A stretch of DNA of 64,000 bases. Source: Apostichopus japonicus (taxonomy: Eukaryota; Echinodermata; Holothuroidea; Aspidochirotida; Stichopodidae). The notes beneath the pieces were generated by a model, which did no database searches, was not told the origin of the DNA, and was given only the letters and a program-made list of their open reading frames with translations. The stretch spans positions 3,695,501 through 3,759,500 of the forward strand of contig NC_092572.1 in NCBI RefSeq assembly GCF_037975245.1, given 5' to 3'. Below, in pieces: positions 33,470 to 46,534 of the stretch; position 1 is the first letter of the stretch, and each line of letters starts with the position of its first letter. The position numbers and the translations under genes were made by a program.

Positions 33470-34600
33470 GGCTTAGGTTCATAAGAGGGATCAAGTGGGT
33501 GATGTTCCAGAATAACTACAATGACAGTTTGCTTTGCTGTTTGTTTAGGGGAATTTTGGATTTGAATTTCCAATCAATAGGAGCATCTTGCTTTGTTTCG
33601 CCAGTGACTATACCGGTAGGTATCATAGCCTACGTAATGCATATTAACACACCAACCTAACGTCTAACCTTGAACTGTGCATTGATGAGTGCGATCAAAG
33701 TAGACGTTAACAAGGGAAACAATGGAATAAGATTTGTAGTTATAGGAAACATTTTCTGTCATAGAAATAGTAACAATAAAATGAAACTCTACGTGTACTG
33801 TATTCTTTGTTCGATTGAAGGTGTTCATTTGAGCATTAGGTTATGACTAAAGCCTTTGATTCCTGAGAATAATTTTGCGGTAGTTTGTTCGTTGAGTTTG
33901 CCGCACTAATGCAGTACTGACATATTGTGCGGTGTAGACCTATCGAGTTGTGCAAGTGATCTTCGCCAAGTGTTGAATTGGTGGGTTTCATAAAAGTAAA
34001 CTAACAATTTGTCTCAGTCGTGATAATAAAACTTTAAGAATAGAAACTTAAAACTTGCTGTATTGAAAATGAATGTTAAAGTAATTACAGCTTTGCAGGG
34101 GAAAACATTTTCTTACAATTCTGTTGAATAATTATTATGCTGGGATGTTGAAATACCGTTTGTTCATTGCTTAAAATGTAGGAGGTGCGACACCATTCAG
34201 TGTTGTCACTCTATAGAATTGCGAATACTCGACCACAATTAAATTGGAGTCGCCTAAGCTCGATCCAACACTAACTGCAAAGTTAAGTGGGTTTAGTGAT
34301 CAATGAATATATTTAGTTGTTTAGTTTGTTACTTCGAAAGATCACATTATAATTGTCGATAATCCTACATGAACGCAATCATTAGTAATAGGATTCTTGA
34401 AGCATATTTATTGCATGTCTGTGTATGTCTGTGTATGTATGTGTGTCTATGTGACGATGCATCTTATATACATAATAACTCGACAAGGAAATTGCAATAA
34501 TTCTGCCACTGGAAGTTGCATTTCTTTCAAACTCTATCTTTGGTTGCTGGTTTCCACAAAGAGCTTGTGATATCATCATTGCCTGATGTGTCCTCTTTAA
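33470..34600. repeat. Segmental duplication blocks 2 and 3, left copy
   Basis: 33470-33705 matches 41605-41850 (ttcataagagggatcaagtgggtgatg; taccggtaggtatcatagcc). 33690-34340 matches 46535-47225 (gacatattgtgcggtgtagacctatcgagttg; ggagtcgcctaag). 34400-34560 matches 47790-47838 plus 50150-50330. The order is the same in both copies. Confidence 0.7.
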
Positions 34601-37084
34601 CATCAGTAAGGACTTGAAGGAGCCACACTTAGACCCCCAGCTTGACCAACAGGTTTAACCAGACCCAGATAAAGCTGGGGTAGGACCTGATAATGTCCAT
34701 GGGGCAGCTGTCCGGGCAGATATAATTACTGATTTGTTTACCTAAATGATGGTCTCACACCATCTTCTAACCCTTCCCATATCCTTGTTAACTTTGAAAG
34801 AGGCAAATTAGTTTTGGCTGTTTTTAGTGTCAAAAAAGAATATGAATGTCATGTCAGACATACATATTGATAGTTCAGAAATGACATTCAACTCAACGAT
34901 TGTCGGCAAGGCAGTAACCTTGATCATTAATATTATCTACAACTTCCTCTCAGATGTTTGTCCAATATAAATAGTAGTACCTTAGCTTCCTTCACTTTTA
35001 TAGGCAATACAGCTACTTAGTTAAGCACCAATATATTCCACGTAGAAGAGTACACTATAGTGCAGGTTGCGTAATGATAACAGTTAGGCAGTATAACTGG
35101 CTTCTTTGGCCTGGAATGAATCTCTACAGAAATCCTCTCCAGTTTAGTTTACTTGATGACATTGTTTATGACAAGAGGATCATTAATTAATGTGACCTAA
35201 TGTTCTAAAGCCTATAAGGCAGCTGGCATGAATGAAAGGTCTTGGCAACCAGGAGTTTACTAAAGATTTCTACACACTTGTTTAACAGTAATACATAGCA
35301 ATATGATACTATAAAACCTTATCAGACACAGAAAACACTTTGGTGTGGGGGGGGGGGGAAGTATGTATTTTGAAGTTACTTTTCGTGACCAAGGGCTCCT
35401 GAGATGATTTGAAGTACAGAAAGAATGCCTTTTTTGCAACTTCAAATTCTCTCTGGAGAGCTCGAGCTTTTCCCTTTCAATCTTGATTATCTCTTCTTGT
35501 TGAGATATGCCTCAATTCGTTGTCAGATTGTGGGGACGTCTCAGGGGGGGGGGCATCTACAGGAGAAAGGTGTGACTGCCTGATTGGTGTCAATTCTGTT
35601 GGTGGTGAATCCTGTGATGACTCACTCATAGCAGTCAAAGGGTCGGTCACTTATGTCCCCAGAGCATTTGACACCATCTCTGGCCTGGGGACCATTGCTG
35701 TAATCAGCTTCTAGCCCTCCACCTAAAATTAAATGATATGAACAATTGTTATCAATGCGTTTTACCATATATCAAGAAAGCCATACAAAGTGTGATGGAT
35801 GTGAGTTGCCAATAAATGCATTAACTTGTTGCATGTTTAGCCCTTTGATATTTGTTGGCCAAAATCTTCAGATCTGACCACTTCTGTTTAATTTCTGAAG
35901 CATTTTTCTCTGAGACTCCTCCTGCAACCCTGATGGAATGTTCTGTTATGTTCTGCCTTTTACCTGTTTGGGTTATTTTTTTTCCAGAATAAATTTCCAC
36001 ATCTTATTTCCATTTTGTGCGATGTCAATATTTCACTTCTCTTTATCAGTTTACATTATGACATATCATGAGGTGTTATTACTGGCAATCTTTTCAGCTT
36101 CAAATAGTGTCATATCGCACAAACACTCATGGTACAATTTATATTCCAAACAGATACGCAGTATAGAACATAGTCTTAAGTCCCACAATTCTGCTGAGTG
36201 CATGTTTTAACTGCACAATGAAAGCTTGCATGTATCTTATAAAAAGGAAATCATTGTATGTTATTTACCCAGACTAAAACACACCTTTGATTGTATTCAA
36301 GTTTGGTGTGCTTAGGATTTAAAAAGTCTTACCTTCTGTTAGCAATGTCCAGCTCGACCAAACAATTTATCACGATTTTCAAATTGGCAAACTGGCAAAG
36401 CACAAACTCTTTTGTTGAGAAAATTCTTCTTTCTGTTTTTTTTTTTCTGTTGAGCTAGACGAGGAAAAATGGAAAAAATATTGTACTGTGAAAAATTGTC
36501 AAGTTATCATAACGACTCAAGAACACTGTGCTTTAAATTTAATGAGACAGCCTTGCCAATACCAGGCTAGACCCCATGACCTCTATTTTGAGTTCCAACA
36601 ATGGCTATAGGCTAGTAGCGCACACAGCTGCTCAGCCCATTGAACAGCTTTAATTGCAATAACTTAATAATGGCAGATAAAATGCCGTCAACGGCAGATC
36701 TTTCCATGTTATTGAGTCGAAACAAACAACAAACCAATGCAATAAGAACTTGCAACTGTCATTCTTGAAAAGATTGTGGTTAAATATTTATTCTGACCCA
36801 TTTTGTCTGATATTTACTCACCATTTTGATGACATATAATGCGCCAACAGGTTGTTCGCTGTGTCAAACTTTGGAGACATAAGTGACTTGAGGTCACGAA
36901 AGGCCAAAGTAGCCTCGTCCACTAACCATTTCTTAATTAAAATCAAGCGTAGCGTAAACTTGATTTTGTGGAACACGATTTTACGATCGAACTTACGCTA
37001 CGATCTATCGGATGAGAATTGAACTTAAGTTTGAACTTAATATCAAGCGTAAGTTGGTCTTTGTGGAACTGGGCCCTGGTGTGA
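34601..37084. other. No recognisable gene
   Basis: Unassigned sequence with G tracts at 35347-35358 and 35545-35554. Around 36935-37080 there are alternating short palindromic blocks (aagcgtaagtt / aacttacgct and tttgtggaac) resembling a degraded fold-back element. Confidence 0.4.
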
Positions 37085-37085
37085 C

Positions 37086-37242
37086 CACAGCTGCGTGTGC
37101 TATTATACTGCCACAGCTGCGCGTGCTATTTTCCTGCCACACCTGCGCGTGTTATTCTCCTGCCACAGCTGCACGTGCTATTGTTCTGCCACAGCTGCGC
37201 GTGTTATTCTCCTGTCACAGCCGCGCGTGCTATTCTCCTGCA
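37086..37242. repeat. 26-bp minisatellite, six units
   Basis: Consensus CACAGCTGCGCGTGCTATTC plus tcctgc, head to tail without spacers. Because 26 is not a multiple of 3, the long overlapping frames across it are by-products. Confidence 0.9.
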
Positions 37243-39130
37243 CAGACAGTGTTTTTCAAACACTCACAGCCTAAAGAGTTGGTTATGTCACTTGTGTTAG
37301 TAGCGCGATGTGTCTGATATGATAATGTATTTGTCACAAAGTAAATGATTATATGCAAAAATAACTTGGGATTTTTTTTAAGGATTGGGGGGGGGGGGGG
37401 GCTGGTAGGGGTCACTTTTAAACAGGAGATCTTGGCAAGCCTCGTGATATAAATAGACCGGGATGGATACCGACAAAAAAAATAGTCCTATATAAATAGA
37501 AATAATTGAAACAAAATTCAGCTGTTCGATATGATGAATTGAGTTGTGCTATATTTCTGTCATTGCATAACATGTCGAAACGCCATTTACACTACTATTA
37601 ATAACATCTACTGACTCAAACAAAATAACTCACATATGAGCTGTATATCAAAAGACAGTGTTTGATAATCAGGGAGACTTCATGCTGTTTTGATGTAATA
37701 TATGGCATAACTTATCACCGCCCCCCCCACCACACCCCACCCCCTCCCGTCCCCTCAAGAAAAAATGGGTGTAGTCATTTCAAACACTGCATACTATACA
37801 TTTGTTTTCATATTGTAACATGTGCCGCTCGGTGAAAACGGTGTAATATATCATAGAAAGCCATCACCACTCTGTTGATGTCATAGTATGTTATAGCTAT
37901 AAGCAATAATGGGTTGAAATGAACTAGAAGTGGTGTAATCTAAAAGAAATAATTTAGCAATTTTGTTTGTACTCTGTCCACAATCTCTTTTGCAACTGAG
38001 AAAGGCTGATGGATGTTTAAGGCCACATGCTAACAGAGTAGCTGCTTCGCAATTTTATGTTTAGATTTTTCAACAACAATATCCTACTTCACAGACATCG
38101 ACAGCCTTAACAAGACTTGCGTTGCATATCCTTGTTTTATATGATTTATTACTCAAGGAGGGACGGTTGGACGAATCTCATATTTAGTGTGTAGTTGTGA
38201 CACGTTCAGTAAAAGACGTCAAATTGTGGAATCCTTGTTTTATCAGCTACCGTATCTCCCACCTCCAGTCTATCAGATAACATGTTCGCCTGATACTAAT
38301 AGGAGGCTGTACGGTAAACAACTTTTAATATGTTATAGGCTATGCATATACGCTGTGAATATTGGAACTCAAGTAAAACGAGTGTCTAGACAAAGTACCA
38401 GCATAAAAATACTGCACTTTTAATCTGATTTCATTGAAGCCCTTCAACAATGTGTAGAGATACGCTGTGAATGTCGGAAATCAAGTAACGTAACACGAGT
38501 GTCGAGACAAAATGCCAGCATAAAACATGACCTTAAAACTTATTAATTTGAACCATGAAATGATGTCTGGATATGTTGTGAATGTCGGCAATCAAGTCTT
38601 GTGGTAGCTTTCCGTAAGATTGTCTCAACTCATAACTTTCTGTGATAAAACATTTATTCAAATATAACGTTAACAATATCGTTAACAACGTCCTCGGGGT
38701 TGTAGCAACTATCATGTAAGTATCGTTAACAACGTGATTTTGTTCAACAAAACAGGGTGTTAACGGCATTGAAGACTCGCCCCAAGCCGCGTACCGCGCT
38801 CTGAAAAAGTTAACTTTCCGTTGCTTGCAAATGACGGTTTCTTCTTGTCGCTACAAAATGCAGACAGTAATTGAAACCTGATACCTTGTTATCTTTTATC
38901 TAGAACTGAGATTTCCATTGCTGCTATGTACACTGTGTTGTGGGTAATGACCGTAGCTGTGTGTATTGACTGTACACTAGTGTCTAATTACCGACGGTAG
39001 CAAGCTGTGTGTGTATTTTGTGGGATCGATGGTGGTGTCTAACACGTCTGTTACACCTCATTCGAAACTAGGTCAGATTACCGGCATGAGACGTTCCGTG
39101 TGCGCGAGTCTTCACACCCTTTAATAACGG
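37243..39130. other. No recognisable gene; decayed tandem repeat inside
   Basis: G tract at 37387-37400 and C-rich tract at 37720-37755. A roughly 110-bp unit (tacgctgtgaatgtcgg...atcaagta) occurs about three times at 38350, 38460 and 38570. TATCGTTAACAACGT is repeated at about 38676 and 38721. Confidence 0.5.
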
Positions 39131-39131
39131 A

Positions 39132-39680
39132 TAGCATCTGAGCTGTTTACTGCTAATCTAGTTCTCTGTGTACTGCCTCTATTTTTCAGAATAGATCATA
39201 GTGAAGTGTGCAAAAATATAAACGCAGGTATTAATCCCACCTCTTTAGTTCAATTCTTTAGGTATCCATTCAAAACCCATTATGATGAGGTGGCACGGGT
39301 TTCTTGTTCAATGCTTTCCATGTCGCGGTTTCAGTGACATTCCTGCTGTGAAACTAAAACATGTAGGTATTTAAATTGGCCTAAATATCTAGCTTGGCTT
39401 TGTATGATAGATAGCTTATAGTTATATTAATGAGAAATTTATTGACATTTTTATTCAATTCACGTAGTCATGCTTTTGAAATATAGGGGCCGAATTGTTC
39501 CTCTGAAGGGCCACATGGTGGGACTGGGGTTGAAGGCTCCCTGGTTAGAATCGGAAAGGCCCTGAAACTTAAAGGGGCTTACTGTGTTGGTTTAATAAAA
39601 TAAATAGAAAAGTTTGCAATTTATTGTAAATTTATTACATACAAAAACAAATATTCTACCACTAAAATACCTATGGTCTG
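39132..39680. repeat. Segmental duplication block 1, right copy
   Basis: Partner of 31660-32235. The short reading frame seen in the left copy is frameshifted here, and the 31910-32005 hairpin is missing and replaced by unrelated sequence. Confidence 0.7.
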
Positions 39681-41604
39681 CTAAGTTACCGGTTTATGTA
39701 TTTAATTGGCATTCAATATTTTGCCAGTAAATGTCAACAATGTTGGGCCTGCAAATACTGTTTTGTGTTCAAAACACCGTAAAAGGGGCTTTCAAAGTTG
39801 GCTTCTTTATTGCTTAAGAGTTTTACAAGGCAGATACTTGTTATTGTACATACACTGCTATATAATAAGCACTATTTAGGATGTACCCTCGGTGCCTAAC
39901 ACGTGGCATGCTTAAATTGTTACCAGGGGTGGGGATTGCGGTTCTATCGTGGACCTGAGTTTAAAGCCATACTTTCCTAATTGCCATGGAATCATAAAGG
40001 GTGCTAGAATTACTTAATAGTATATTGATCTTTATTTCTCATTGTAAATAACCATAATAAACAGTTCAAAATGTTTGTCAATTACAGCAGAGGCCAACAT
40101 CATTTGAGTTCATCAGAAGTCCAACACTGAAAATCCTTATCATAACTGGTATGAACATAGTATTTGGCACTGTTCTACATTGAGTAGAAAACACTTTTAG
40201 TTGGAGCAGACATTAAGAAAAGTCAGTTTAGGTAAACAGATATGAAATGTTGCATAGTAATAAAAACTTCAATGCCAAATTCGGGGTCATTCTAAGGACC
40301 TCTCTATAATATAAGTACCTCTTGGACATTTGGTAGTGTTCACAGGTGAGTGTGTTCACAGGAGAGTGAGAGCACATTCGGGACAAGAAATTCCAGAGCC
40401 TTGTGGATTTCCTTCTTGAAATGTGTCAAACAGAAACTTATGGTAATTAATATAGTAATGTAAGACTCACTGCAACATTTGTTTTAAGCAGAACTGAAAA
40501 ACCTTTTAGGTTCCATACTGGAAGTCATGGAACCTATATAGTCAGGTTAGCGTGTGTGTGTATGCGTCTGTGACACTTGCTTTGGTCCGTCATAACTCAG
40601 CAATGGAGTAAAGGATTTTTTTTCATACTAGATATGCATATGTATTCAAATGAGAAGGTGTGCCACATTGTGTTTTGCAATGACCTTATGAATACTAATG
40701 AGGTATGGGGTCAAAAGCAAAATTTTGCAATTACTCTACAAACATAAGTCGGATTGTAACAAAACTTGATATACAGTTGTTACTTAAAAACTGGTGCATG
40801 TAAGCCTTAATTGTTTGGGACCATCTGGGCCCCAAACAAATCAGGGCCCATTTTCGGACCGCGTGGGCCCAAATATAATTTCCACCTCAAATGAATTTTG
40901 GGACACATTCTTTATGCCCGATATTTTTTGAAACCAGTTTGGCCCTCTTTTTTGTGCTTCAAGATTTGGGGGCAAATATATTTTTGACCCAGTTTGTTTG
41001 GGCCACATTTTTTTGGAACCATTCAGACGCACAATTTTATCTGGACCATAGTGCCCGTTGGGCTCTCGTTTGTTAATGTTTCTCTATTCGCTGTGTGTGT
41101 GCGCGCCATCTTGCTCATATATGCATGCTGGCAATATACACACTCACTTTTTCAGCATGGCAGGGTGAAAATGACATTTAACCAGTGCATTAGATCTTCT
41201 ACGTTGTTGCTTCACATAGTATGTGTTTGTTGGTCGTTATATAATTATCTGATATTTCCAATAAAAGCTTCTAACCAATGATGTGATTGAATATATATAT
41301 ATATATATATATATAGGGAAGGTGAAAGGTCAACATTTTTCAAATATTGATAAACTATTATGTGTGTTATGTTCAATTGTCATGATTAGATTTACCATAG
41401 TGATTATGGTATTGGCCAATGATTATGGTAGGTCAACAAAATTCAAACACTGAATCCTTGTAATTTTGTGAGTGGCAAGTTGGATGAATACCACATATAT
41501 GTCTATTTGGAATAGACACAAACTTCAGTCTGCCTCTCCAAGTAGAACTTGTTATTGATTTTAACCACGGTTGACGAGGGGTTGGAAACAGATTTGGAGG
41601 TTGC
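39681..41604. other. No recognisable gene
   Basis: Unassigned. 40800-41060 is rich in short gggcc/ttttttgg motifs. A (TA)n run lies at 41290-41315. Confidence 0.4.
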
Positions 41605-41850
41605 CTTAGGTTCATAAAAGGGATCAAGTGGGTGATGCTCCAGAATGACTACAAAGACAGTTTGCTTTGCTGTTTATTTTAAGATTATTTTAAAATTGGA
41701 ATTTCCAATCAGAAAGTACATCTTGCCTTGTAACGCCAGTAACCATACCGGTAGGTATCATAGCCAAAGTAACGCATATTTACACACAGACCTCACGTCT
41801 AACCTTGACCTGTGCATTGATGAGTGCGAGAGTCAAAGTAGACAGTTGGA
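41605..41850. repeat. Segmental duplication block 2, right copy
   Basis: Partner of 33470-33705. The similarity ends abruptly at about 41850 where the CpG-rich block begins, and resumes (block 3) at about 46535. Confidence 0.65.
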
Positions 41851-41966
41851 AGTCTGACCTCAATATATGACCGTTACTAGCAAATTTTCGAGCACAGCTA
41901 CTTGACCCGGAAGTAATTGTTTCGCGCAAATCCGGTTCTACGGACTTCGGTTCGCTACTTCCATGT

Positions 41967-42350
41967 ATGGATGTAATCGGTAAAATTCGCAAACATCCCA
42001 ATGTCATTCGGGTTTACGAGTATCGTAGCTCGATAAAGGATACTTTAGAGACTCAAATACGATCATTTCCGGAAAGAAACGAAGATTTTACCAATAGAAC
42101 AGTGCATTTTCTTATCGACGACCAACGCAAAAACATAAAGGTAAGTCAAATCGAGTCGACGTCTATCGTTATGTGACTTTCGCGTCTTAGACAACTTTTA
42201 ACCGTGAAAATAGCATTTTTGTAATATATAAGCTTGAATCTTACTCATATTTTTCAGAAAAGTTGTAACTCCCCCGAAAAGTGTGATTTTTTGGTCAACG
42301 AAAATGGTGCTCCTATGTGGTTTTGGTTGCCCCTAATACATGTACCCTAA
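41967..42350 (+). CDS. Candidate two-exon small gene, CpG-rich 5' end
   Basis: Exon 1 41967-42140 (58 codons, MDVIGKIRKHPNVIRVYEY...) ends AAG|gtaagt, a consensus donor. A 117-bp intron ends in a pyrimidine-rich atttttcag. Exon 2 42258-42350 continues in phase 0 (KSCNSPEKCDFLVNENGAPM then WFWLPL) to TAA, giving about 88 aa. The upstream and first-exon sequence has many CpGs compared with its surroundings, as expected for an unmethylated promoter. No family recognised. It may be only the 5' end of a longer gene, or a chance splice pair. Confidence 0.4.
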
Positions 42351-44108
42351 CGTACATAATACACATATACACGAAAGCACCGTATCCTATAACGTGCAGC
42401 CTAGCGCTATATGTCGACTATGATGTAGCTAGTGCTAGATTTGCAACGTCTCGTATTTTTCGTAATCTTTCTATTCGGCATAGATTCCCTTCATTTTTTT
42501 GCGTTAATATGGAAAAATCAGGGAGTTGATAAGTCACGGTACTACTTATGGCTACTAAATAGTTAAAATTTAAAAATTCGAGGGCATAGCGGACAGTAAT
42601 ATTACTAGTACAAGCCTAGGCTAGCCTATAGGCCTAGTACTTTTGTATTTACTAAAGTAATATACTACGACAAGTTTTTACTACAGGTAGGCCCTAGCCT
42701 AGTTTTAGTAATACTAGAATACCTGCATAGTTTAGTCCAATTTTAATAACGGACTAAGGCTTATAACCTTTAGTTCTTAGCCTACGCCTTCTTGTCCTTG
42801 TGTAATAATTCTAAGGGGCCTGTTCTTGAAAAGATTTGGACTGCATAAGATACAATTTAGTATTATTATTATTATACAAAAATTATTAGTAGTACTAGTA
42901 GACTGCCTTTGTACTATGTATAAGTTAAGATCATGGCTTATTATGAGTTTTATTAAAGCTGGACTGGGTGAAAATTTCCTCCATCCTGGGATCCATTTCA
43001 AAGTCACTTTGTTACAAGTGTTCAAGACCGTTATTAGATCCATGACTTAAGTCTAGGCCCAATTCCCTATGCTTAATATGTAGTTAGGTAGAGCAAGATA
43101 CGTAACACAGAAATAAAACTAGCTTGCTTAATACTGCTTACACTTTATACTTATTGCTATTACAGTTAGACCTACTGCTGGTACTTGAGAACAATTGCAC
43201 CTCATAGAGCCATGTAGTTGTACATAGCTACTATAATTCCAGGTGACTTAAACATTATCAGGGATCATTTTGTGACAACATGTTTTGCTGTTAATGAGAG
43301 TTTACGATCTTTTTATTGTTAAGTTGTTTTCTATGATAGGTACAGTAGTAGAAGTACTTAGTTAGTCATTCACGTACAGTCTTCCCTATGTGTGTGTGTA
43401 TGTCACACACAGATTTCTCTAAGGTGCTTTCCCATGTATATATGACCAAAAAAAAGTTATTCCCAAAAAGAAGAAAAGTTTCATTCACTATTAAATTTGT
43501 TTTGTTATGTATAATGACTAACATTGCAAAATGCAGGTCCACTGGTATTAAGTATTAGCCCAGAGAGCTTCCAGAGTTTATTACATCCCCATGTTTATTA
43601 TCCTCAAATCTGAAGTCTTCATATAAGAGTTTATTTATAGAAATCTGTTAATAAATGTAGTCTCACATTCTATTTAATACTATACATCTTTAAGTTCCTA
43701 GCTCTGTTATATGTTCCCGTAGTAAGAAGGAATGCAGCCTGTGGATCAGTTAAGTGCCTGTTGTTACAACTCTGCTCCAAACTATTGTTTGTTTAATCAG
43801 GTTGTATTATTAGTGTGCTACCTTTAAGCAATTTTGTTTTCTATATATATGTAATTTACATTTTTCCTCAGTTTCTGTTATACTCTTATAAAAAGAACAA
43901 GTTGTGTGCAGCAACAGGCTGTAATATACTCAGCAGTCTCATGCCTATTCTCTAGCTAACTCGAACAGGTTATTGGCCCAGACACATACACTGGAAGTTA
44001 ACTGTGTAGAATAGATTGTTGTTTGGAATTTATGTGCTGATTTTGGAACCATTTCTTGGGAAATGTCGGTACTTAAATTGGTTAATTTAGTCGTGACAAC
44101 TGACCAAT
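42351..44108. other. No recognisable gene
   Basis: AT-rich sequence between the small candidate gene and the copia fragment. Its 3' end (about 43990-44108) is probably the leader of that element. Confidence 0.4.
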
Positions 44109-44600
44109 ATGGCTGGAACAACAGAAGATATGACGTGGAAAATTAACAAAATGGATGGCTCGAACTGGCTGACATGGAATTTCCAGATGAGACATTTGTT
44201 TCTTGCAAAAGACCTGTGGGCTATGAGGATGGCTCAGGAAAGTTGGGGGTTACTGTATGTGAGAAGTAGAAGAGTGCAAACTTGAAAAAGACACAACTGG
44301 CATTTTTCACCATTGTGCTTGCAATAGCATCTAGTCAGCTGGAAATAATTACAACAAGTGACAAACCAAGTGATGCTTAGGATGCCTTGCGTACTCTGTT
44401 TGAAAAGGATTCTCTAACCAACAAAATTCAGCTCAAGAAAAAGTACCTCAGAACTGAAATGGCAGAGGGCAAGTCAGTTGGAAATAATTTGAATTATATG
44501 AAAGGAATTATGGATCGTTGGGCTGCTATTGGTGCTCCTATTTCTGAAGAAGACCAGGTTGTTAAAGTTATATGTCAAGTTTGGACTTATTTATTTACTT
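44109..44600 (+). pseudogene. Copia-type retrotransposon gag fragment
   Basis: Starts MAGTTEDMTWKINKMDGSNW with LTWNFQMRHLFLAKDLW, the usual Ty1/copia Gag N-terminus (the N-K-x-D/x-G-x-N-W-x-x-W pattern). After a frameshift it continues QLAFFTIVLAIASSQLEII, a stop, then DALRTLFEKDSLTNKIQLKK and MKGIMDRWAAIGAPISEED. No zinc knuckle, integrase or RT follows and no LTRs were found, so it is an isolated fragment. Confidence 0.75.
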
Positions 44601-46087
44601 TCTAGTTTCTACTCTTACCTTTTACTTTTATATATTTGTCTTTTAATTTTAATCTTATGCTATATCTTATGCTATATGTCACAGGTATATCTCACCATTT
44701 CAAAGTTACAAAACTATCCATCCTGCCACCTGAACTGTTGTTGCTATGTCATGCCTTCACTATGCCACCTTGAAATACCCCTTCCAGTCATAATGCACTT
44801 GACATTGTGTGTGATTTTTTTTCAGACAATATTATTGTATGAAGTCTTCACAGTATGAAGTGTGTTTCATTTCAAGAAGTATTCAAATTTTGTTAAGCTA
44901 TTCCTTCCATTTGAACAAAGTATTTCACTTTGAAGTGATCGAAGTAATTTATATTTCATGCCCATATTTTCACAGGACATTAAAACATGTTTTTTCATGG
45001 AGAGTGTCACACCAAATGTTTTTGTTTTCTTTTTTCTGTTGCTTAAAGTGCCTTATTGTTACAGTTATAAAATCAATAAAAGACCAGGCAACTCTATTTC
45101 CACTGTTGACTAATGTTCTACTATGCATGTGAAAAAGAAAACAGCCCTACTCAAAATATTTGGTCAGAGTATCCATAGAACGTAATGTATCCAAACACGT
45201 CCTGTGTACTGAAAGTCCGCTTTAATTAAAGTCCCCATATGTGGCAAAACCACCTCATCCCTCCAAAATACCCTAACTCTTCCCAAAGCTGGTGAACACC
45301 ACACCCATCCCAAAGCTGGGAACCTCAAAACCCTTCCCCAAATCCGCTAAGCACCACATTCCCTCCCCCAAAACCCCTAAAAACACCACACCCCTCCCCT
45401 AAACAACCCACCCCTACCCAAGCCACAGTACTTAACTCCAATATTGACAAGTGGTTATGTAGTGTGATACATGAACCAAACAAGGATTGGTATTGACTAG
45501 AAAACTGTTAACTGATATTTATTGATGAATATAAGCAACAGATGAGTACCCAGCTTTGCAGAATCTCACTGAGTAAGGGCTACTGTGGAATTATGGTAAG
45601 TGGGTAAGTATAAATCATTTGGTATTGTAGGTATAAATCATTCGGAATTGTTGGAAGTTCCTTAGAAAACAACTAGAAATAAGGTTTGGCCTAGGCCATG
45701 TTACCTTTGTATATTCGACATGTGGTATGACCCCTTCAGTTTTGACAACAGACTCAGAAAAATTTGTGTTACCTTAATAGTTACCACCATTAATTTAGCT
45801 AGTCAGGAAACACCATCTCCCTTGCGCCCTCCCCATTTTGTCTCTCTTACCCCTCCCATACGCAGCTCTCAGTAATTTCACATTTTACGTAATCATATAT
45901 TAGAATTTGGGACAAAATTTCTTCCAAACCTTAGCACAACTTAAATTACGCCACAAAACCTAGCATTCCTAATAGACCGTACACTAAAGGAATTGGTTCC
46001 ACTACATTGAAAACGATTTGAGTGAAGTCTTGTCGGTAGTAGCCCATAGCATGCAAACGGCTTGGCGAAAGTCTACCTAATTTCAAA
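44601..46087. other. No recognisable gene
   Basis: Includes a C-rich low-complexity stretch (45235-45425, ccctcccc/aaacccc variants). Otherwise unassigned. Confidence 0.4.
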
Positions 46088-46121
46088 ATGGCGGCGACAG
46101 CAACAAAATCGCCGAGTCGAG
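46088..46121 (+). CDS. Possible orphan first coding exon
   Basis: caaaATGGCGGCGACAGCA in a CpG-rich context codes MAATATKSPSR and ends at GAG|gtaatc. The following intron-like sequence (aatcgttttgtgactg...gtcttagacaac) resembles 42150-42200 after the first exon of the candidate small gene. No next exon could be identified. Confidence 0.2.
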
Positions 46122-46534
46122 GTAATCGTTTTGTGACTGGCCGTCTTAGACAACCATTTCACCTAATCTTTACAGCATCATGTAGGAGAGTACACGATCC
46201 ACAAATGGGAGAACTTTTTTGCTGTAACTCTCTTTCGTTGGTTCGTTTTGACCTATTTTGTGTCAGTTAGGAATACATGTGTGAGGACGAAGTTGGATTG
46301 CAATCGTTGTTTCATAGGTTTTCGTTGATTTTTTCTCGGGTATCTTTGCCCTACCATACATTGGAATTACTTTTAATCCATTCTGTGAGGTTCCGGTAAG
46401 TTGTAAACTATCAATGTCTGTAAATTCTGTGAGTGAAACGTAGGACCGACTTTACGTAAAATGCGGGCAAATTCAAATTTAATGATATGCGTAATCGTTG
46501 ATCATTCTTCGAGGTCACGGGGTCAGACTCCCAA

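Noticed and set aside
37086-37242. Regular repeat that could be mistaken for a CRISPR array
   Set aside because: Units are directly adjacent without unique spacers, in a eukaryotic genome; it is a minisatellite.
40841-41076. Pair of overlapping sense/antisense frames in a gggcc/ttttgg-rich stretch
   Set aside because: Low-complexity composition, no recognisable protein features.
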